From contig NZ_JAUCCU010000002.1 of NCBI RefSeq assembly GCF_034675845.1, positions 1 to 64,000 of the forward strand: DNA of 64,000 bases, given 5' to 3'. Shown piece by piece: positions 54,435-63,871 of this stretch (position 1 is its first letter; each line of letters starts with the position of its first letter). This DNA is from Castellaniella sp. GTDB lineage: Bacteria > Pseudomonadota > Gammaproteobacteria > Burkholderiales > Burkholderiaceae_B. The notes under the pieces are model-generated. The model had not been told where the DNA came from and searched no databases. It was given only the letters and a program-made list of their open reading frames with translations. Made by a program: the position numbers and the translations under genes.

Positions 54435-54470
54435 GGCTGATACGCGGCCTTCGGTCTGATCGGGACATTG

Positions 54471-55604
54471 ATGGGCATGCCGGTGACCTCATCGCCTTGG
54501 CGGGCGGCATGCGATGCGCGTCTGCTGGCGGCATTGCGGTCCACCCTGCAGGCCTGGCCGGTCGATATGGCGGTGGGGGTGGCCCTGAGCGCGGGGGCGG
54601 ATTCCGCCATGCTGGCTTTGCATACGGCGGTGGCAGCGGCGGATGCCGGTCGCCCGGTGCATTGTTTTCATATCCACCATGGGCTGCAGACAGCGGCAGA
54701 TGATTGGCTGGACCACGCACAGCGATTGGCGGATCTGCTGGGCTTGCCTTGTCACACCCGTCGGGTACAGCTGACCCTGCAAGGGCATGGCATGGAGGCC
54801 GCCGCGCGTGCGGCACGCTATCAGGCTCTATCGGAGATGGCCCGCGCCGTGGCGATCCAGCATATGCTGCTGGCGCATCATCAGGACGATCAGGCCGAGA
54901 CTGTTTTGCTGCGTCTGTTGCGCGGTGCGGGGCCTACAGGCCTGGCTGCCATGGCGCCCAGTATGCAGCGCGACCAGGCCGAGATCATCCAGTATGGTGC
55001 TGATGGGCTATCGCCGATGGCCGGGGCCGCAGACCTGGCTGCCAGCATCACCTATCACCGTCCCTGGTTAAATCACGCCAGAGCACGGATCTTGCAGGCA
55101 GCGGACCGTTTTGCCGATCTGAGTGCTTGGCAGCCCGTGCAGGACCCCAGCAACCGGGATTGCCGGTATGCGCGAGGGGCCTTGCGCGCAGAACTGGCCC
55201 CGGTGCTGGACGCCCACTGGCCTGCCTGGCGTCAGACGCTGGCGCGTCATGCGCGTCAGGCCCAGGACTTGGTGTGCTGGACTCAGGCCAGTGCCTTGGA
55301 TGATTGGCTGCAGTTGGACCCCCAGGATGAAGATCGTAATTTTTCATTGGTGGCCTGGCGCCGCCTGCCCGCTGTGCGTCAGGCCCCTGTCTTGCGCTTC
55401 TGGCTGCAGGGTAGGGGTCTGCGCATGCCCACCGAAGCGCGCTTGAATGCCTGGCTGCTTCAGCTGCGCGGCGTGCATGCCCTGGGGCATGACCGCCAGG
55501 TGCAGCTACGCCACGACCATCATTGGATTGTGGTGCAAAAAGGCCGTGTGTGTTTGCTGTCGGCGGTTTCGGATGCCAATACTTTGAGTTCGCCCGGCGA
55601 GTAA
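54471..55604 (+). CDS. tilS: tRNA(Ile)-lysidine synthase
   Basis: Converts C34 of tRNA-Ile(CAU) to lysidine so that it reads AUA. The 377-aa protein has the PP-loop VALSAGADSAML (the usual SGGxDS appears as SAGADS) and the HIHHGLQTAADDW and LLAHHQDDQAETVLLRLLRG motifs. C-terminal domains are shorter and less conserved. The SAGADS variant is seen in some betaproteobacteria and is probably functional. Confidence 0.92.
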   Translation: MGMPVTSSPWRAACDARLLAALRSTLQAWPVDMAVGVALSAGADSAMLALHTAVAAADAGRPVHCFHIHHGLQTAADDWLDHAQRLADLLGLPCHTRRVQLTLQGHGMEAAARAARYQALSEMARAVAIQHMLLAHHQDDQAETVLLRLLRGAGPTGLAAMAPSMQRDQAEIIQYGADGLSPMAGAADLAASITYHRPWLNHARARILQAADRFADLSAWQPVQDPSNRDCRYARGALRAELAPVLDAHWPAWRQTLARHARQAQDLVCWTQASALDDWLQLDPQDEDRNFSLVAWRRLPAVRQAPVLRFWLQGRGLRMPTEARLNAWLLQLRGVHALGHDRQVQLRHDHHWIVVQKGRVCLLSAVSDANTLSSPGE

Positions 55605-55702
55605 TTGCTGCAGCGCACGAGTTTTCAAAACCCATTAGAATAGTTGGCTTAATTTCCAGCCTGCCTGGCCATGTTGGCCAGCAGCGTTTTTTGCCTACCA
55701 TC

Positions 55703-56968
55703 ATGCTCATTGTCCAGAAATACGGCGGCACCTCGATGGGGTCTGTCGAACGCATTCAAAATGTCGCGCGCCGTGTGGCCAAATGGCATGCCGCAGGCCA
55801 TCAGGTCGTGGTTGTGCCCTCGGCCATGTCCGGTGAAACCAATCGTCTGCTGGGTTTGGCCAGGGATATTTCCCCCCAGCCCGACCCCCGCGAACTCGAT
55901 ATGTTGGCTGCGACCGGCGAACAGGCCAGCAGCGCCTTGTTGGCCATCGCCTTGATGCGCCAGGGGGTGGCCGCCCGCAGCTATGCCGGCTGGCAGGTGC
56001 CTGTGCGTACCGACAGCAGCTACACCAAGGCCCGCATCAAATCCATCGACGATGCCCGCGTGCGCGCGGATCTGGATGCCGGTCGGGTGGTCATCATCAC
56101 CGGCTTTCAGGGGATCGATGACGATGGTCATATCACGACCCTGGGTCGGGGCGGCTCGGATACCTCCGCCGTGGCGGTGGCTGCCGCCATGAAGGCCGAC
56201 GAATGCCTGATTTTCACGGATGTGGATGGTGTTTACACCACCGACCCGCGGGTTGTGCCCGAAGCCCGCCGCATGAATGTCATTTCCTTCGAGGAAATGC
56301 TGGAAATGGCGTCCTTGGGTTCTAAAGTCCTGCAAATCCGCGCGGTGGAATTCGCCGGTAAATACCAGGTGCCCATGCGGGTGCTGTCCTCGCTCACCGA
56401 TCCCTTGATTCCGGTCGACGAGGAAATGCATTCAGGTACGCTTATTACTTTCGAGGAAGATCAGAAAATGGAATCCGCCGTTGTCTCCGGTATTGCCTTT
56501 AGCCGCGACGAGGCTAAGGTCACCCTGCGTAATGTGCCCGATACTCCGGGCGTTGCTTACTCTATCCTGGGGCCTGTGGCGGCCGCCAATATTGATGTCG
56601 ACATGATTCTGCAGAATATCTCGCAGCAAGGCATGACCGATTTTTCTTTCACGGTGAACCGCAATGATTTCACCCGTACCTTGGATCTGCTGAAAAACCA
56701 GATTGGCCCGGCAGTCGGGGCAGGCGAGACTGTATCCGACGACAAGGTGGCCAAGGTCTCTATCGTGGGGATCGGCATGCGCAGCCACGTTGGGGTGGCC
56801 AGTCTGATGTTCCGTACCTTGGCCGAGGAAGGCATCAATATCCAGATGATCAGCACCTCCGAGATCAAGACCTCGGTATTGATCAACGACAAGTACATGG
56901 AATTGGCCGTGCGCGCCTTGCATAAGGCCTTCGAACTGGATCAGGAACCTGTCCGCGTCGATGCCTGA
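55703..56968 (+). CDS. lysC: Aspartate kinase
   Basis: Phosphorylates aspartate, the first step to lysine, threonine and methionine. The 421-aa protein begins MLIVQKYGGTSMGSVERI and contains the kinase motifs GFQGIDDDGHITTLGRGGSDTSAVAVAAAM and DVDGVYTTDPR, then two ACT domains for feedback control (from ~residue 265). The ORF opens upstream at 55523, but those 60 residues overlap tilS in another frame. It is a stand-alone kinase with the usual length. Confidence 0.96.
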   Translation: MLIVQKYGGTSMGSVERIQNVARRVAKWHAAGHQVVVVPSAMSGETNRLLGLARDISPQPDPRELDMLAATGEQASSALLAIALMRQGVAARSYAGWQVPVRTDSSYTKARIKSIDDARVRADLDAGRVVIITGFQGIDDDGHITTLGRGGSDTSAVAVAAAMKADECLIFTDVDGVYTTDPRVVPEARRMNVISFEEMLEMASLGSKVLQIRAVEFAGKYQVPMRVLSSLTDPLIPVDEEMHSGTLITFEEDQKMESAVVSGIAFSRDEAKVTLRNVPDTPGVAYSILGPVAAANIDVDMILQNISQQGMTDFSFTVNRNDFTRTLDLLKNQIGPAVGAGETVSDDKVAKVSIVGIGMRSHVGVASLMFRTLAEEGINIQMISTSEIKTSVLINDKYMELAVRALHKAFELDQEPVRVDA

Positions 56969-56978
56969 TGCGTCAGTT

Positions 56979-57002
56979 GCCTGTCCCTTGTGAGGGGCAG
57001 GC
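56979..57002 (+). terminator. Stem-loop after lysC
   Basis: GCCTGTCCC (56979-56987) and GGGGCAGGC (56994-57002) form a 9-bp stem with one G-T pair and a 6-nt loop, 11 bp past the lysC stop. No T-run follows, so termination efficiency is uncertain. Confidence 0.5.
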
Positions 57003-57022
57003 CACTGTACTGGTATTGACGC

Positions 57023-57373
57023 TTAGCGTGTCAGGTGCTTGTCGCCGTCGAGATCCTGCTGTTCAAAGTCGGCCATGACGGCCTGCATGAATTCGTCCAG
57101 ATCGATTTTTCCGTCGCCATTGGCATCGAGCTTCTTGAATTGTTCAGGGGTCAGCACGCCGGCTGCCTCGTCAATCGTGATTGCGCCATTGCCGTTCTTG
57201 TCCAGGCGCGTGAAGGCGCTGTGCATGAAGATTTCGTATTCGGTCAGGCTGATCTTGCCATCCTTATTGGTATCCAGTTGCTCGAAGTGAGCAGTGGACC
57301 AGGCTGAGGCTGGCTGGGCCAGCACAGGGGCGGCGGCAAACAAAAGGGACAGAAGAAGCACGTTTTTTTTCAT
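57023..57373 (-). CDS. Exported EF-hand protein
   Basis: A 116-aa protein with a signal peptide (KKNVLLLSLLFAAAPVLAQ) and four EF-hand-like calcium loops: DTNKDGKISLTE, DKNGNGAITIDE, DANGDGKIDLDE and a partial DLDGDKHLTR. It is probably a periplasmic calcium-binding protein; the partner is unknown. Start taken at the ATG 57373 giving MKKN; the frame opens ten residues earlier. Confidence 0.85.
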   Translation of the reverse strand: MKKNVLLLSLLFAAAPVLAQPASAWSTAHFEQLDTNKDGKISLTEYEIFMHSAFTRLDKNGNGAITIDEAAGVLTPEQFKKLDANGDGKIDLDEFMQAVMADFEQQDLDGDKHLTR

Positions 57374-57393
57374 GATGTTGTCCATGTAAAGCC

Positions 57394-57642
57394 TTAACGG
57401 CATCCCATCCGATTACCGACGTAGCCACCGCCGCCTATGCCTGCTGCCGTGGCCAGGGTTTTGCCAGAGCCACCGCCGATGGTGCTGCCCACCAGCCCAC
57501 CGATGACAGCCCCGCCCACAGTGGCGGCAATGCAGTCGAATTCGGATGTGTTGTTGCTGCCATACCGATTGGTGCCGGGGGCCTGGCAGGCGGCCAAGGC
57601 CCCGGTGGCTAAGAGGACCGCAAACAATGCAGATTTGCCCAT
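57394..57642 (-). CDS. Glycine-zipper lipoprotein
   Basis: An 82-aa protein with lipobox LAAC (ALFAVLLATGALAACQ) and a glycine-zipper membrane segment (VGGAVIGGLVGSTIGGGSGKTLATAAGIGGGGYVG), as in small 17-kDa-antigen-like outer-membrane lipoproteins. AGGAG precedes the ATG at 57642. The longer open frame to 57900 is not coding; part of it overlaps the tRNA. Confidence 0.8.
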   Translation of the reverse strand: MGKSALFAVLLATGALAACQAPGTNRYGSNNTSEFDCIAATVGGAVIGGLVGSTIGGGSGKTLATAAGIGGGGYVGNRMGCR

Positions 57643-57852
57643 GATCAGAATCTCCTGCTGGTAAATAGGTATGAGGTTGTCGTGCTGATGATACCGTGAA
57701 TCTGCCGGGGATTGCCCGTGAATGGCGGCGCCCATTTTGGCGGGCGTGCAGTTGGCGTTTTTACAGGCTTCGATTTGAGAGCTAATCAGTCGCATAAGAC
57801 CTGATTGCAAATACCGAAAAAAGAAAAACCCCTTGAATTTCAAGGGGTCAGC

Positions 57853-57945
57853 TGGCGGAGACGGAGGGATTCGAACCCTCGATGCGGGTATAAGCCGCAT
57901 GCTCCCTTAGCAGGGGAGTACCTTCAACCACTCGGCCACGTCTCC
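57853..57945 (-). tRNA. tRNA-Ser (GCU)
   Basis: A class II tRNA on the minus strand starting GGAGACGTGGCCGAGTGG, with anticodon loop CTGCTAA (anticodon GCT, reads AGC/AGU), a long variable arm, T-loop GGTTCGAATCC, and acceptor end GTCTCC-G-CCA with CCA encoded. Confidence 0.95.
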
Positions 57946-58026
57946 AGCAAAGACGGAATTCTAGCATAAGAAGCGGGTCATGGAGAAAATCATGACGACG
58001 CGCTCGTTCGTAGTCGATGTCCTGGT

Positions 58027-58548
58027 TTAAAACCGGGGGGCCATCTGCTCCTGGTCATACATGGGGTCGGGGCCGGGATGAAGTTTCGTGACCTGCTGGC
58101 CGTCCCGGCCCATGAAGACATACATCAGCGAATTCCAGACATGGTCCTGCTTGTAGCGGTAGCTCCAGACCAGTTGGCGTACGCTGGGCAGGCCCACTGG
58201 CTCGATCTCGGCGGGCGGCCCAAATTCGCAACGAACCTGCTCGGCAGACCACGTGCCTTGCTTCAGAATCTGGAAATGCTCGTCGGTCAGGATTGGCACA
58301 ACTGATTCTACGCGCCCCTGGGTATCCAGGTTGGCCCCCCAGGCGTATTGTCCATAAGGTTGGCGCGACCAGATCACGCGATCTTGGCCGTGGCGGTTAA
58401 TACATTGCAGCGTAGGCGTCCCGAATTGCGCGATGACTTGCGGCAATGGTGTGCCGGGCGGGGTAGCCGCGATATTGGCGCAGCCCGTCAGCAGCAGGAG
58501 GACGCCCAGTGAGGGCAATATGGAGATCGGGACGGTTCGTGTGCTCAT
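58027..58548 (-). CDS. Small outer-membrane-type lipoprotein (SmpA/BamE-like)
   Basis: A 173-aa lipoprotein (ILPSLGVLLLLTGCANIAA, lipobox LTGC). GTPLPQVIAQFGTPTLQC and the beta-rich body vaguely resemble SmpA/BamE/OmlA repeats, which detect folding partners at the outer membrane. The assignment is weak; a conserved hypothetical lipoprotein is the safe call. The ORF extends upstream to 59025, but that part is the antisense of the next gene. Confidence 0.65.
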   Translation of the reverse strand: MSTRTVPISILPSLGVLLLLTGCANIAATPPGTPLPQVIAQFGTPTLQCINRHGQDRVIWSRQPYGQYAWGANLDTQGRVESVVPILTDEHFQILKQGTWSAEQVRCEFGPPAEIEPVGLPSVRQLVWSYRYKQDHVWNSLMYVFMGRDGQQVTKLHPGPDPMYDQEQMAPRF

Positions 58549-58652
58549 GGTGTATGTATCCGCAGGCTTGCTGCTGTCTGTGCCGCAGGTGCCCGCCAAG
58601 GCGGGTGTAGCGGGTGGCTCTACAATTTTAGGCTGTCTTGTTCGGGGAAAGT

Positions 58653-59885
58653 TCAGCCAAAAAACCAATAGCATACGGCGATGGAGGCCAATACTCCGGC
58701 CAGGTCGGCCAAGAGGGCGCAGCCAACGGCGTGACGTGCGCGTTGGATGCCGACGGCGCCAAAATATACGGCCAGTACATAGAAGGTGGTTTCTGTGCTG
58801 CCTTGTACCGTGGCGGCCAGCAGCGATGCAAAGCTGTCCGGCCCGCTGTGCTGCATGGTTTCGATCAGCAAAGCGCGTGCCGCGCTGCCTGAAAAAGGCT
58901 TGACCAGCGCGGTGGGCAGCGCATCCACGAAACGCCCGTCCAGCCCCGCCAGTTGTACTGCCCAGCGGATGCCGTCCAGCAGCAGATCGAGTGCGCCGGA
59001 GGCCCGCAGCACGCCCACGGCGCATAGCATGGCCACCAGATAGGGCAGCAGGTTTTTGCAGACGTCGAAACCGTCGCGTGCGCCCTCGATGAAGCTGTCA
59101 TACACCGGTATGCGCTTGTAGGCTCCGACGAGCAAAAAGGCAATAATCACGCCAAATAGCGCCAGATTGCCCATCAGAGATGAGAGCGCTGCAACTGCCG
59201 TGGCGCTCAAGCCGGCCAACAGGGCCATGAAGCTCCCCAGCGCCAATGCTCCAGTACCCAGCCAGGCCAGCACCACAGGGTCATAGAGCTTCAGTCTTTG
59301 CATGTAGGCCACGGACAGCAGGCCCACCAGGGTCGAGACGGAAGTCGCCAGCAGAATCGGCAGGAACACCAGCGTCGGGTCTGGCGCACCCTGCTGGGCG
59401 CGATACATGAAAATCGTGACCGGCAACAAGGTCAGCGACGATGAGTTCAGCACCAGAAACAGGATTTGCGCATTGCTGGCGGTCTGGGGGGTGCTGGTAT
59501 TGAGTGATTGCAGTTCGTGCATGGCGCGCAGGCCAATAGGGGTCGCAGCGTTATCCAGCCCCAAGGCATTGGCGGCGAAGTTCAGCGTGATCAGGCCCAG
59601 GGCCGGGTGGCCGACAGGCACCCCGGGCATCAAGCGTCTGAATAGTGGCCCCAGCAGGCGAGCCAGCCCCTGAACCAAGCCGGCGGCTTCGGCAATGCGT
59701 AGAAAGCCCATCCACAGCGTCAGCGTACCAAACAGCAGCAGCATCAGCTGCACCGATAGATCGGCCATGTCGAACAGGCTGGCGATCAATTGCGCAAAGA
59801 TATCCGGCCTGTCCAGTACCAGCCACTGAAAAATGGCCGATACCGCTGCGATCAGAAAGAAGCCTAGCCAGAGGAGGTTGAGCAT
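58653..59885 (-). CDS. SpmA-SpmB-like nucleoside-recognition membrane protein
   Basis: A 410-aa polytopic protein joining two Gate/nucleoside-recognition domains: the first with GLITLNFAANALGLDNAATPIGLRAM (SpmA-like), the second with PYLVAMLCAVGVLRASGALD and STETTFYVLAVYFGAVG (SpmB-like). In sporeformers these are separate spore maturation genes; in Gram-negatives the fusion is common and its transport role is unknown. Confidence 0.85.
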   Translation of the reverse strand: MLNLLWLGFFLIAAVSAIFQWLVLDRPDIFAQLIASLFDMADLSVQLMLLLFGTLTLWMGFLRIAEAAGLVQGLARLLGPLFRRLMPGVPVGHPALGLITLNFAANALGLDNAATPIGLRAMHELQSLNTSTPQTASNAQILFLVLNSSSLTLLPVTIFMYRAQQGAPDPTLVFLPILLATSVSTLVGLLSVAYMQRLKLYDPVVLAWLGTGALALGSFMALLAGLSATAVAALSSLMGNLALFGVIIAFLLVGAYKRIPVYDSFIEGARDGFDVCKNLLPYLVAMLCAVGVLRASGALDLLLDGIRWAVQLAGLDGRFVDALPTALVKPFSGSAARALLIETMQHSGPDSFASLLAATVQGSTETTFYVLAVYFGAVGIQRARHAVGCALLADLAGVLASIAVCYWFFG

Positions 59886-59967
59886 GGGGGAGGGGGATCA
59901 GCAGGAGCAATGTGACTGCTTTATACTACTAGATTGCCTGTCTTTGCACATTTTCGCGCGGCCCCCA

Positions 59968-60042
59968 GTCTCCTTAGTTAAATGGATATAACTTTCCCCT
60001 CCTAAGGGAAGATTGCAGGTTCGATTCCTGCAGGAGACGCCA
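59968..60042 (+). tRNA. tRNA-Arg (CCU)
   Basis: Acceptor arm GTCTCC pairs with GGAGAC; the anticodon loop CTCCTAA has anticodon CCT (reads AGG). T-loop GGTTCGATTCC; discriminator G and encoded CCA at 60040-60042. The gene is on the plus strand. Confidence 0.95.
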
Positions 60043-60199
60043 GTCATTGCGACTTGTTGGCCAGGCGGCTGCAAGCCGTGTTCCGGGGCGTATGCAGCCA
60101 ATTCAGCTTTACGTCAGGGACACCCCCTATTGATCAATTCGCCAAGTGTTGCGTACACTGCCCGGTCTTGTAACGATTGTATCGGAGACGACCTTGACG

Positions 60200-61165
60200 A
60201 TGAAATTGAAAGCACTGGCTGCCATCCTGACCGCAGGGCTGGCTTTTTCCGCCACGCCTTCCCAAGCCCAAACCCAGTTTGTCACCATCGGCACCGGTGG
60301 CGTGACTGGCGTGTACTACGCCGTTGGCGGGGCTGTGTGCCGCCTGATGAACAAGGACCGCGCCGAGACCGGCATCCGCTGCTCAGTCGAGAGTACGGGT
60401 GGTTCCGTCTATAACGTCAACACCATCAAGGGCGGCGAGCTTGATTTTGGCGTAGTGCAGTCGGACGTGCAATATAACGCCACCAAGGGCGAAAACCAGT
60501 TCAAGGAACCCGGCGCGGTGACGGATCTGCGGGCGGTGTTCTCGATTCACCCTGAACCGCTGATGGTGGCCGCGCGCCCTGAAGCCAAAATCAAGGAATT
60601 CCAGGATTTCAAGGGCAAACGCTTCAATATCGGCAATCCAGGCTCGGGCCAGCGGGCCACGGTCGATATGCTGCTGCCTGCTCTGGGCATGAGCAAAGCC
60701 GATTTTTCCTTGGCCTCCGAACTCAAGGCTGACGAACACGGTGCAGCCCTGTGCGACAACAAGGTCGATGGCTTCGCCTATGTGGTGGGCAATCCCTCTG
60801 CCAACCTGCAGGATGTGACCACCACCTGCGCGGCCCAGTTGGTCAATGTCCGAGGCCCGGAAGTCGATCAGTTGATCGCGGCCAATCCGTACTATGCCAG
60901 TGTCACCATCCCTGGCGGCATGTACGCCAACAATCCGGACGACACGGCCACCTATGGCGTGCTGGCGACCATGGTGGCGTCTGAAAAGACCTCGCCGGAG
61001 GTCGTCTACCAACTGGTCAAGTCCGTCTTCGAAAACTTCGATGAGTTCAAGAAATTACACCCGGCCTTTGCCAACCTGGACCCGCAGCTGATGGTCAAGG
61101 ATGGTCTGACCGCCCCCATGCACGAGGGCGCAGTCAAATACTATAAGGAAAAGGGCTGGATGTAA
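60200..61165 (+). CDS. TAXI-family TRAP transporter substrate-binding protein
   Basis: A 321-aa periplasmic solute receptor with signal peptide (MKLKALAAILTAGLAFSATPSQA). The TAXI hallmark FVTIGTGGVTGVYYAVGGAVCRLMN is followed by NTIKGGELDFGVVQSD and FKGKRFNIGNPGSGQRATVDMLLPALG. It binds small organic acids or amino acids, often glutamate-like, but the ligand is unknown. The frame opens at 60146; the ATG at 60200 begins the signal peptide. A terminator separates it from its permease gene. Confidence 0.92.
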   Translation: MKLKALAAILTAGLAFSATPSQAQTQFVTIGTGGVTGVYYAVGGAVCRLMNKDRAETGIRCSVESTGGSVYNVNTIKGGELDFGVVQSDVQYNATKGENQFKEPGAVTDLRAVFSIHPEPLMVAARPEAKIKEFQDFKGKRFNIGNPGSGQRATVDMLLPALGMSKADFSLASELKADEHGAALCDNKVDGFAYVVGNPSANLQDVTTTCAAQLVNVRGPEVDQLIAANPYYASVTIPGGMYANNPDDTATYGVLATMVASEKTSPEVVYQLVKSVFENFDEFKKLHPAFANLDPQLMVKDGLTAPMHEGAVKYYKEKGWM

Positions 61166-61210
61166 GCCTGTTTGAACCATGGGGCTGACCAGAGGGTTGG
61201 CCGTTCATGG

Positions 61211-61244
61211 TGCGGCGGCGGTACACCGCCGCATTTTTTATTTT
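61211..61244 (+). terminator. Intrinsic terminator between the TRAP receptor and permease genes
   Basis: TGCGGCGG (61211-61218) pairs with CCGCCGCA (61226-61233), followed by TTTTTTATTTT. It would stop part of the transcripts after the receptor gene, so more receptor than permease is made. Confidence 0.75.
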
Positions 61245-61262
61245 GCACACAGGAGCTTGCCC

Positions 61263-63848
61263 TTGAGCGCGAAGAAGTCACCCGGCACCGATTTTCATCT
61301 CACTGACGAACAACTTAAACAATTAGTCGCGGATTCCGATACCGGCGGGCGGGCGCCTCAGGGGCTGGTTGCCCGCCTGATCATGCTGACCGCCTTGGCG
61401 TGGTCCCTGTTCCAGTTGTGGATTGCTTCCCCCCTGCCGTTCGAGCTTGGGGTGTTCGTGCTCAATACCACCGAGTCCCGAGCCATCCATCTGGCGTTTG
61501 CCGTGTTCCTGGGCTTTGTGTTGTTTCCCGCTTTCAAGCGATCCCCGCGCGCGTATGTTCCATTGCTGGATTGGGTGTTTGCCGTAGTGGGCGCTTTTTG
61601 CGCGGCTTATCTGTACCTGTTCTACGATCAGTTGTCCCATCGCCCTGGTCTGCCAACCACTCAAGATCTGGTGGTGGCCGTCGTCGGTCTGGCCATGTTG
61701 CTGGAGGCGACTCGCCGTGCCCTGGGCATGCCGTTGGTGGCCTTGGCCGTGGTATTCATCGGCTATATTTTTTTGGGCCCTTACATGCCCGACATGATTG
61801 CCCACAAGGCCGTGTCGCTCAGTAAGGGCATGTCGCATTTGTGGCTCACCACCGAAGGCGTCTATGGCGTGGCGCTGGGGGTGTCGGCCAGCTTCATCTT
61901 CTTGTTCGTGTTGTTTGGCGCTCTGCTGGAAACTGCCGGGGCCGGCAATTATTTCATCCAGTCCGCAATTTCCTTGCTGGGGGGGCTGCGTGGCGGCCCG
62001 GCCAAGGCCGCCGTGCTGGCCTCGGCGGCGACCGGAGTGATTTCAGGTTCGTCCATTGCCAATGTCGTCACGACAGGCACGTTCACGATTCCCTTGATGA
62101 AACGGGTGGGTTACCGCCCCGACAAGGCTGCAGCCGTCGAGGCGGCGGCGTCGGTGGATGGCCAGATCATGCCGCCCGTGATGGGGGCGGCGGCTTTCCT
62201 GATGGTTGAATATGTGGGGATACCCTATTCCCAGGTGGTCACCCATGCGATCTTGCCTGCCCTGATTTCTTATATCGCGTTGTTTTACATTGTGCATCTG
62301 GAGGCCGTGAAGTCGGATATTCGCGGCATCTCGCGCGAACACGCTATGCCTTGGAAATATCGTCTGATTTCCACAGGGATGACGGTCAGCGGGGTGATCA
62401 TCCTGGCGGCGGTCGTGTATTACGGCTTTGGCTGGATCAAGACCGTGACGGGGGATGCTTCGTTCTATGTGGCCGGCGGCCTGCTGGTACTGGTGTACCT
62501 GGGGCTGCTGAAGTTCGGCACCCGCTATCCGGCCCTGAAAACAGATGATCCCAGCACGCCGCTGGAAACCTTGCCGGATATCGGCCCGACCCTGAAGTCC
62601 GGACTGTATTTCCTGTTGCCTGTGGTGGTGCTGATCTGGAACCTGATGGTAGAACAGCTTTCGCCCGCCACCTCGGCCTTTTGGGCCACCATGTTCCTGG
62701 TTTTCATTCTGTTGACCCAGCGTCCCCTGGTAGCCTGGTTTCGCCAGCGTGAGACGCACGCCGGGTTATGGCGTCAGGGGGCGTGCGATCTGCTCAATGG
62801 CCTGGTGACCGGCGCGCGCAATATGATTTCCATTGGCCTGGCGACGGCGGCAGCCGGCATTATCGTTGGCACCGTGACCCTGACCGGGGTGGGCCTGGTG
62901 ATGACAGAGTTTGTCGAGATGATTTCGGGCGGCAATCTGTTCGTCATGCTGGGCATGGTGGCGGTTATCTGTCTGATTCTGGGCATGGGGCTACCCACCA
63001 CCGCCAACTATATTGTGGTGTCTACGCTGATGGCGCCGGTGGTGGTCGAGCTTGGCGCACAGAATGGCTTGTTGGTGCCGCTGATCGCCGTGCATCTGTT
63101 CGTGTTCTATTTTGGTTTGATGGCCGATGTGACCCCGCCGGTAGGGTTGGCCTCGTATGCGGCGGCGGGCATTGCCCGCACCGACCCCATCAAGACCGGG
63201 GTAACGGCATTTGGTTACAGCATCCGCACGGCGGTGCTGCCGTTCATGTTTATTTTCAATACCCAGCTGCTGCTGATCGACATTGGCAGTCCTCTGCACC
63301 TGTTTATCACGGTCAGCGCGGCGATCCTGGCCAATCTGGTATTTGTGGCGGCCACCCAGGGCTGGTTTCTGGACCGCAATCGCTGGTATGAATGCGTCTT
63401 GCTGCTGGTGATTGCGTTTTCCTTGTTCCGGCCTGGATTCTGGATGGATCGGATCGTGCCCGAATATGCGCTGCAACCGGCGGACCAGGTCATGAGCCAT
63501 GTCGAAGCCGCTGGTCCTGGTCAGGCGCTGCGCTTATGGGTTCATGGCGAAAACCTATATGGCAAGGAAATTTCCAAGGGTGTGCTGTTGGCCCTGGGCG
63601 AGGGCGATACTGCCCGCGACCGTCTGCAGTCGGCTGGCCTGCGGATCTTGTCCAATGGCGATACCTTGAGCATTATCGCGGTGCGCTTTGGCAGCCCGGC
63701 GGCCAAGCTGGGCATTGAACAGGGTTATGACATTACCGGGATCGAGGTGCCCACCAATCGGCCTTCCAAGGAATGGATGCTGTTGCCGCCCCTGGCTGTG
63801 CTGGGGTTGTTGATGTGGGGGCAGCAGCGTCGACGTCGACGGGCTTGA
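61263..63848 (+). CDS. TRAP transporter fused permease (4TM-12TM)
   Basis: An 861-aa fused DctQM-type permease that imports the TAXI-receptor ligand with a sodium gradient. Many hydrophobic helices include GVISGSSIANVVTTGTFTIPLMKRVGY and ILGMGLPTTANYIVVSTLMAPVV, both typical of TRAP permeases, and a C-terminal soluble tail. The start is taken at TTG 61263, 8 bp after AGGAG (61251-61255). The ATG at 61179 lies before the terminator hairpin and is unlikely. Confidence 0.92.
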   Translation: MSAKKSPGTDFHLTDEQLKQLVADSDTGGRAPQGLVARLIMLTALAWSLFQLWIASPLPFELGVFVLNTTESRAIHLAFAVFLGFVLFPAFKRSPRAYVPLLDWVFAVVGAFCAAYLYLFYDQLSHRPGLPTTQDLVVAVVGLAMLLEATRRALGMPLVALAVVFIGYIFLGPYMPDMIAHKAVSLSKGMSHLWLTTEGVYGVALGVSASFIFLFVLFGALLETAGAGNYFIQSAISLLGGLRGGPAKAAVLASAATGVISGSSIANVVTTGTFTIPLMKRVGYRPDKAAAVEAAASVDGQIMPPVMGAAAFLMVEYVGIPYSQVVTHAILPALISYIALFYIVHLEAVKSDIRGISREHAMPWKYRLISTGMTVSGVIILAAVVYYGFGWIKTVTGDASFYVAGGLLVLVYLGLLKFGTRYPALKTDDPSTPLETLPDIGPTLKSGLYFLLPVVVLIWNLMVEQLSPATSAFWATMFLVFILLTQRPLVAWFRQRETHAGLWRQGACDLLNGLVTGARNMISIGLATAAAGIIVGTVTLTGVGLVMTEFVEMISGGNLFVMLGMVAVICLILGMGLPTTANYIVVSTLMAPVVVELGAQNGLLVPLIAVHLFVFYFGLMADVTPPVGLASYAAAGIARTDPIKTGVTAFGYSIRTAVLPFMFIFNTQLLLIDIGSPLHLFITVSAAILANLVFVAATQGWFLDRNRWYECVLLLVIAFSLFRPGFWMDRIVPEYALQPADQVMSHVEAAGPGQALRLWVHGENLYGKEISKGVLLALGEGDTARDRLQSAGLRILSNGDTLSIIAVRFGSPAAKLGIEQGYDITGIEVPTNRPSKEWMLLPPLAVLGLLMWGQQRRRRRA

Positions 63849-63871
63849 GCATCGCCGAAAGCCTTGAAAAA

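Noticed and set aside
57643..57900. N-terminal extension of the glycine-zipper gene
   Set aside because: The open frame runs into tRNA-Ser and the true signal peptide with an AGGAG site starts at 57642.
58549..59025. N-terminal extension of the SmpA-like lipoprotein ORF
   Set aside because: Low-complexity Arg/Gly-rich translation overlapping the SpmAB-like gene; a clear lipoprotein signal starts at 58548.
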